Source: Phytoactinopolyspora endophytica (GTDB taxonomy: Bacteria; Actinomycetota; Actinomycetes; Jiangellales; Jiangellaceae). Taken from it: a stretch of 9,562 nt of DNA. A model generated the notes under the pieces. That model saw only the letters and a list, made by a program, of their open reading frames with translations. It did no database searches and was not told where the DNA came from. Numbering within the stretch: the first letter of the stretch is position 1; every line of letters begins with the position of its first letter. This document shows positions 6,421-9,562 of the stretch, piece after piece. Both the position numbers and the translations under genes were made by a program. The stretch is from NCBI RefSeq assembly GCF_004138495.1, contig NZ_ML142849.1, positions 582,617-592,178 on the forward strand, in the 5' to 3' direction.

Positions 6421-7359
6421 TCATCCCTTCACACCGCCGTCGGAGAGACCGGCGATAAAGCTGCGTTGGTTGAAGACGAAAACGGCGACCACCGGCAAGA
6501 TCACCAGGACAGCACCGGCCATCGCCGGTCCATACATGACGTTTCCACCGGTCAGGAACTTTGAGAGGGCGAGCTGGACGGTCTCGGCCTCCATGGAGCT
6601 GGTGACGACGAGTGGCCAGAGGAAGTCGTCCCACACAGCGGTGAACGAGAAGATCGCCACCACGGCCACCAGGGGCCGGGCCAGCGGTACGTAGATCCGC
6701 CAGAAGGTAGTGAGCTCGCTGGCACCGTCGATACGTGCGGCCTCGCCCAGGTCGTCGTCCAACCCGAAGAAGTACTGCCGCGCGAGGAAGATGTTGAGCG
6801 GCGCGATCAGGTGCGGCAACACCACACCCGGCAGCGTGTCGAGCAGGCCGGTCCCGTCCTGACCCAACAGATCGTTCCCTCCGACCAGCGGAAACCCCTT
6901 CGTCATGAGGAACAGCGGGATCAGGGTCACCGCGACCGGAACCATCGCGGTAGAGATCATCAGGAGGAAGACGAGGGTGCTGCCCCGAAAGGGGAGCTTC
7001 GCGAACGCGTACCCGGCCAGCACCGCGAACGTGCAGTTGACCAGCACGGCGGCGCCCGCCACCATGGTCGAGTTGATCATCGCGCGGCCGACGTTCCCGG
7101 AGGTCCACGCGGTGGAGAAGTTCTCGAACGTCGGGTCCGCCGGCAGCATGCTGGGAACGCTGGTGAACACCTCGGCCTCAGGTTTGAACGCGATCGAGAG
7201 CATCCAGAGGAACGGCATCATGACCAGGACCGTCGCGATCATCAGGACGAGGAATGTCCCTGGGCGCCGCCGGGCGATCCACCGGGTGGCCGGCCGCCGG
7301 ACGGCTGGCCACCGGGCCCCGATCCGACCGGGGCCGCGCGAGGTGTGTACAGACATCAT
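6421..7359 (-). CDS. Carbohydrate ABC transporter permease, MalG/UgpE type (312 aa)
   Basis: This is the inner-membrane half of a sugar importer. A charged N-terminus (RRPATRWIARRRPG) precedes the first membrane segment (TFLVLMIATVLVMMPFLWML, 35-54). The family's AFKP.AEVFT..P..LP..PTFENF region follows, then further segments near 92-115, 128-152, 175-195, 230-250 and 276-298. The cytoplasmic EAA loop that docks the ATPase is EAARIDGASELTTFWRIYVPLARP (206-229), and the end GLSDGGVKG is typical of the family. It starts at the ATG at 7359, which overlaps the previous stop as ATGA, so translation is probably coupled. A frame extending back to 7851 is out-of-frame sequence of the other permease. 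It pairs with that permease; the ATPase is not encoded here. The family call is firm, the substrate unknown. Confidence 0.95.
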   Translation of the reverse strand: MMSVHTSRGPGRIGARWPAVRRPATRWIARRRPGTFLVLMIATVLVMMPFLWMLSIAFKPEAEVFTSVPSMLPADPTFENFSTAWTSGNVGRAMINSTMVAGAAVLVNCTFAVLAGYAFAKLPFRGSTLVFLLMISTAMVPVAVTLIPLFLMTKGFPLVGGNDLLGQDGTGLLDTLPGVVLPHLIAPLNIFLARQYFFGLDDDLGEAARIDGASELTTFWRIYVPLARPLVAVVAIFSFTAVWDDFLWPLVVTSSMEAETVQLALSKFLTGGNVMYGPAMAGAVLVILPVVAVFVFNQRSFIAGLSDGGVKG

Positions 7360-8297
7360 CGGTTCGACCCCATCCGACGCAGGATCATGAACGAGAACGC
7401 GAAGATCAGCGCGAACAGCACGAATGCCATCGCGCTGGCAGATCCGAACCGGTTGTTCTGGAACGCCTCTTCGTAGATGAGGAAGTTGGTGGTGGTCGTA
7501 GACCGCAGCGGCCCGCCACCGGTGAGGATGAAGATCTCCGCGAACGACTGCGCCAGATAGACGATGTTGAGGATGACGATGTAGGTCGTCACCGGGCGCA
7601 ACCCGGGGAGCGTGACGTAGCGGAACCGTTGCCACGAGTTCGCGCCGTCCACCGTGGCGGCTTCGTAGAGCGTTCGCGGGATCGCCTGGAGGCCGGCCAG
7701 GAACAGCACCATGTTGCCACCGAGGGCCTTCCAGACCCGCATGCCGGCCACCGCATGCAACGCCGTGCCTTCGTCCAGTAGCCAGTTCCGCGGGTCCAGC
7801 CCGACCTGCCCCAGCAGGTGATTGAACCAGCCGTCCGGCGAGTACAGCCACAGCCAGATCAGGCTGACCGCCGCGAGCGGGACGATGCGAGGCAGAAACA
7901 GGCCGGCCCGGAACAGCCCGATCCCGCGCATGCTGCGGTTGGCGAGCAGCGCTAGACCGAGCGCGATCGCCACGGCGAACGGCAGGACCTCAGCGACGAA
8001 CTGGACCGTGACGCGCACGGACTTGTGAAAGTCCGCGTCGCTCAGCAGGTCGACATAGTTGTCGATACCGATCAGTTGGGGACCGCCACGGTCGAGCGGG
8101 CTGTACCGGGTGAAGCTCAAATACAGCCCATAGACCACCGGGAAGAGATGGAAGATTCCGATGTACGCGGCCGCAGGGGCCACGAACAGTGCGCCCATCA
8201 GGCGTCGCTGCGCGGCAGGTCCCCTCGGGCGCCGCCGTCGCCTCGGAAGGCGTGGCGAAAGACGCCCGGCGGGCGCCAACTGGCGTGCCGTAGTCAT
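7356..8297 (-). CDS. Carbohydrate ABC transporter permease, MalF/UgpA type (313 aa)
   Basis: This is the first membrane subunit of the sugar importer. The N-terminal tail is very Arg-rich (PRLPRRRRRPRGPAAQRR, 16-32). Then come LMGALFVAPAAAYIGIFHLFPVVYGLYLSFTRY (33-65) and segments near 95-118, 130-151, 184-203, 237-256 and 286-306. The EAA loop is EAATVDGANSWQRFRYVTLPGLRP (212-235). The extracellular segment FILTGGGPLRSTTTTNFLIYEEAF (256-279) is characteristic of UgpA/MalF-like subunits. AAGGGA, whose first two bases lie within the binding-protein stop codon, sits 9 nt before the ATG. The stop overlaps the next permease's start. At 313 residues it has the usual length for the short class without the large MalF periplasmic loop. 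Confidence 0.95.
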   Translation of the reverse strand: MTTARQLAPAGRLSPRLPRRRRRPRGPAAQRRLMGALFVAPAAAYIGIFHLFPVVYGLYLSFTRYSPLDRGGPQLIGIDNYVDLLSDADFHKSVRVTVQFVAEVLPFAVAIALGLALLANRSMRGIGLFRAGLFLPRIVPLAAVSLIWLWLYSPDGWFNHLLGQVGLDPRNWLLDEGTALHAVAGMRVWKALGGNMVLFLAGLQAIPRTLYEAATVDGANSWQRFRYVTLPGLRPVTTYIVILNIVYLAQSFAEIFILTGGGPLRSTTTTNFLIYEEAFQNNRFGSASAMAFVLFALIFAFSFMILRRMGSNR

Positions 8298-8310
8298 GGA
8301 GATCCGTCCC

Positions 8311-9562
8311 TTATTCGCCGCTCAGCAACGGGCCGGCCTCGGCGGCGGCATCGTCGAGCGCCTCTCGCGGTGACACCTCCGCGTGGAGCGCGCGCTCGAG
8401 GTGCTGGTCGATGACGTTGCGCACCTCGACCCAGGCGGGCACGTTCGGGCTGCCGACGAAGTTCGGGCCGGCCTCGATGAACGACGCGATGAGTGGCTCG
8501 TCCGCGACGTAGTCGCCGTCCTTCGCCGAGGCCCGGACCGGAATCTGGCCGGTGACCTGGGCGTAGCTCTCCGACACGTCGGCGGACAGCATGAACTCCA
8601 TGAAAGCCCAGGCCAGCTCCTTGTTGCCGGAGTCCTTGTTCATGAACAAGCCTGGCCCGGGTCCACCGAACATCTCCGCTTCCGCACTGCTCATCGGCTG
8701 GATGAGAGCGATCTGGTCGGTGAGCTCGGGCCGCGCTCGCGCAATCTGGACAGCCTGGCCCGAGGTCACCATGACCATGGCAGCAGACCCTGTGGCGAGC
8801 GGGTTCTGCGCCGCCGGCTGGTTGGCGAAGTCCGCGCCGAGCAGGTCGGACACGGCCGGATCGCCTTGGTGGAGTCGGACGAAGTACTCGAGTGCTCGTA
8901 CTCCGGCGTCGGAGTTCCAGGTGACCTCAGCACCGTCGTCGGAGAGCAGCTGCCCACCTTCGGAGCCGAGCAGCCCCATGAAGGACTGCACACGCTGGAT
9001 CTCGCCGGTCTGCAATATCAGTCCGGCGGTGTCTCCCGAGGTGAGCTCGACAGCGGCGTCGTAGGCGTCGTTCCACGTGGAGGGCGGATCGTCTGGATCG
9101 AGTCCGGCGTCAGCGAACAGGTCCTTCCTATACGCGATGAGCCGACCTTCGCCGCCGAGCGGCACCATGTACTGCGAGCCGTTCACCTGGCCGCCAACAA
9201 GGAAGGCCGCGAGGTCCTCCAGGTCTGACGGCTCAAGGAGCTCGATGAAGCCATCAAGCGGCTCGAGCCGGTCCGACTCCGCCAGGCCGGCGGCCGCTGC
9301 GGGTCCGTGGCCGAACACGTCGGGCGCTGTCCCGCCGGCAAAGCCAGTGTTCAGCCGCGTCGACACGTCCTCCCAGGGGACGAATGTGACGTCCAGCTCG
9401 GCGTCGTTGGCGGCCTCGAACTCCGGCACCAACTGCTCCGTGACCAGCTCGATCTCATCAGGGTTGTTGCCGGGAAACCATACGGTCAGAGTGCCACCGT
9501 TCTCGGCTTCGGTCCCGGTGTCGCCGACGTCGGCGTCGTTGCCTCCAGTCCCACAGCTTGCC
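8311..9562 (-). CDS. Lipoprotein sugar-binding protein of the ABC importer, 5' end outside window
   Basis: This is an extracellular solute-binding protein of family 1, lipid-anchored and feeding sugar to the two permeases. The frame stays open to the window edge and begins A-S-C-G-T-G-G. Cys at 9553-9555 fits a lipobox, and the signal peptide lies beyond the edge. The mature part is 414 residues. A linker rich in Gly, Asp and Glu (2-22) leads to GTLTVWFPGNNPDEIELVTEQLVPEFEA, and then to TRLNTGFAGGTAPDVFGHG, YMVPLGGEGRLIAYRKDLFADAGLDPDDPPSTWNDAYDAAVELT and FMNKDSGNKELAWAFMEFMLS, all standard for this family. The TTG at 9432 is internal (Leu 42 of the mature protein), not the start. The stop TAA lies 13 nt before the first permease. 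The promoter of the operon should be upstream of this gene, outside the window. Ligand unknown. Confidence 0.94.
   Translation of the reverse strand, partial: ASCGTGGNDADVGDTGTEAENGGTLTVWFPGNNPDEIELVTEQLVPEFEAANDAELDVTFVPWEDVSTRLNTGFAGGTAPDVFGHGPAAAAGLAESDRLEPLDGFIELLEPSDLEDLAAFLVGGQVNGSQYMVPLGGEGRLIAYRKDLFADAGLDPDDPPSTWNDAYDAAVELTSGDTAGLILQTGEIQRVQSFMGLLGSEGGQLLSDDGAEVTWNSDAGVRALEYFVRLHQGDPAVSDLLGADFANQPAAQNPLATGSAAMVMVTSGQAVQIARARPELTDQIALIQPMSSAEAEMFGGPGPGLFMNKDSGNKELAWAFMEFMLSADVSESYAQVTGQIPVRASAKDGDYVADEPLIASFIEAGPNFVGSPNVPAWVEVRNVIDQHLERALHAEVSPREALDDAAAEAGPLLSGE
9553..9561 (-). other. Lipobox end (A-S-C) of the sugar-binding protein
   Basis: On the minus strand GCA AGC TGT (9561-9553) encodes Ala-Ser-Cys in frame with the binding protein. 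The sequence then turns Gly-, Asp- and Glu-rich before the first beta-strand, as expected after a lipidated Cys. The residue at -3 lies partly outside the window, so the full lipobox cannot be scored. Confidence 0.7.

Noticed and set aside
6425..7108. N-terminal extension of the flavoenzyme back to 7108
   Set aside because: The added 228 or more residues are the permease sequence in another frame. The Rossmann strand starts right after the ATG at 6418, which has its own Shine-Dalgarno.
7360..7851. N-terminal extension of the MalG-type permease back to 7851
   Set aside because: The extension is out-of-frame sequence of the upstream permease. The ATG at 7359 overlaps the previous stop and yields the normal family length.

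Overview
The window is high-GC DNA, about 80% G+C in its richest lines, with one tightly packed sugar-uptake locus. The high GC, the Arg-rich proteins, the Tat signals, the GntR/LacI hybrid regulator and a probable leaderless promoter all suggest an actinobacterium. I cannot name the genus from the sequence. No rRNA, tRNA, CRISPR array, transposase or phage structural cluster is visible.

Layout. Positions 1-240 are non-coding. They hold a perfect 17-bp inverted repeat and, just before the regulator, a candidate promoter/operator. A GntR/LacI-type regulator lies on the + strand (241-1389). It converges on a six-gene minus-strand block that begins beyond the right edge, with a GC-rich hairpin (1391-1420) between the two 3' ends. 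In transcription order the block is: a lipoprotein sugar-binding protein (5' end cut off; its lipobox Cys is the third codon from the edge), two membrane permeases of a carbohydrate ABC transporter, an FAD-dependent oxidoreductase, and two Tat-exported right-handed beta-helix (pectate-lyase-fold) proteins. The gaps are 13 nt, a 4-nt overlap, 2 nt, 76 nt and 30 nt, so a single operon is likely. No ATPase gene is present.

Working model (inference). The two secreted beta-helix proteins bind or cut an extracellular glycan. The lipoprotein and permeases import the released sugar, with ATP supplied by an ATPase encoded elsewhere. The cytoplasmic flavoenzyme modifies the sugar or an aglycone, and the regulator senses a sugar ligand. 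The least ordinary part is the beta-helix pair. They share a near-identical N-terminal module (Tat signal plus DRTDDFQTDG...GGGIV.IRAGTY) but have unrelated C-termini. Both C-termini look like bacteriophage tail-fibre or tailspike modules, which is unexpected in proteins of a sugar-uptake operon.

Several starts were reset from ribosome-binding sites and reading-frame content: 3300, 4662, 6418 and 7359. The binding-protein gene was extended to the right edge of the window.
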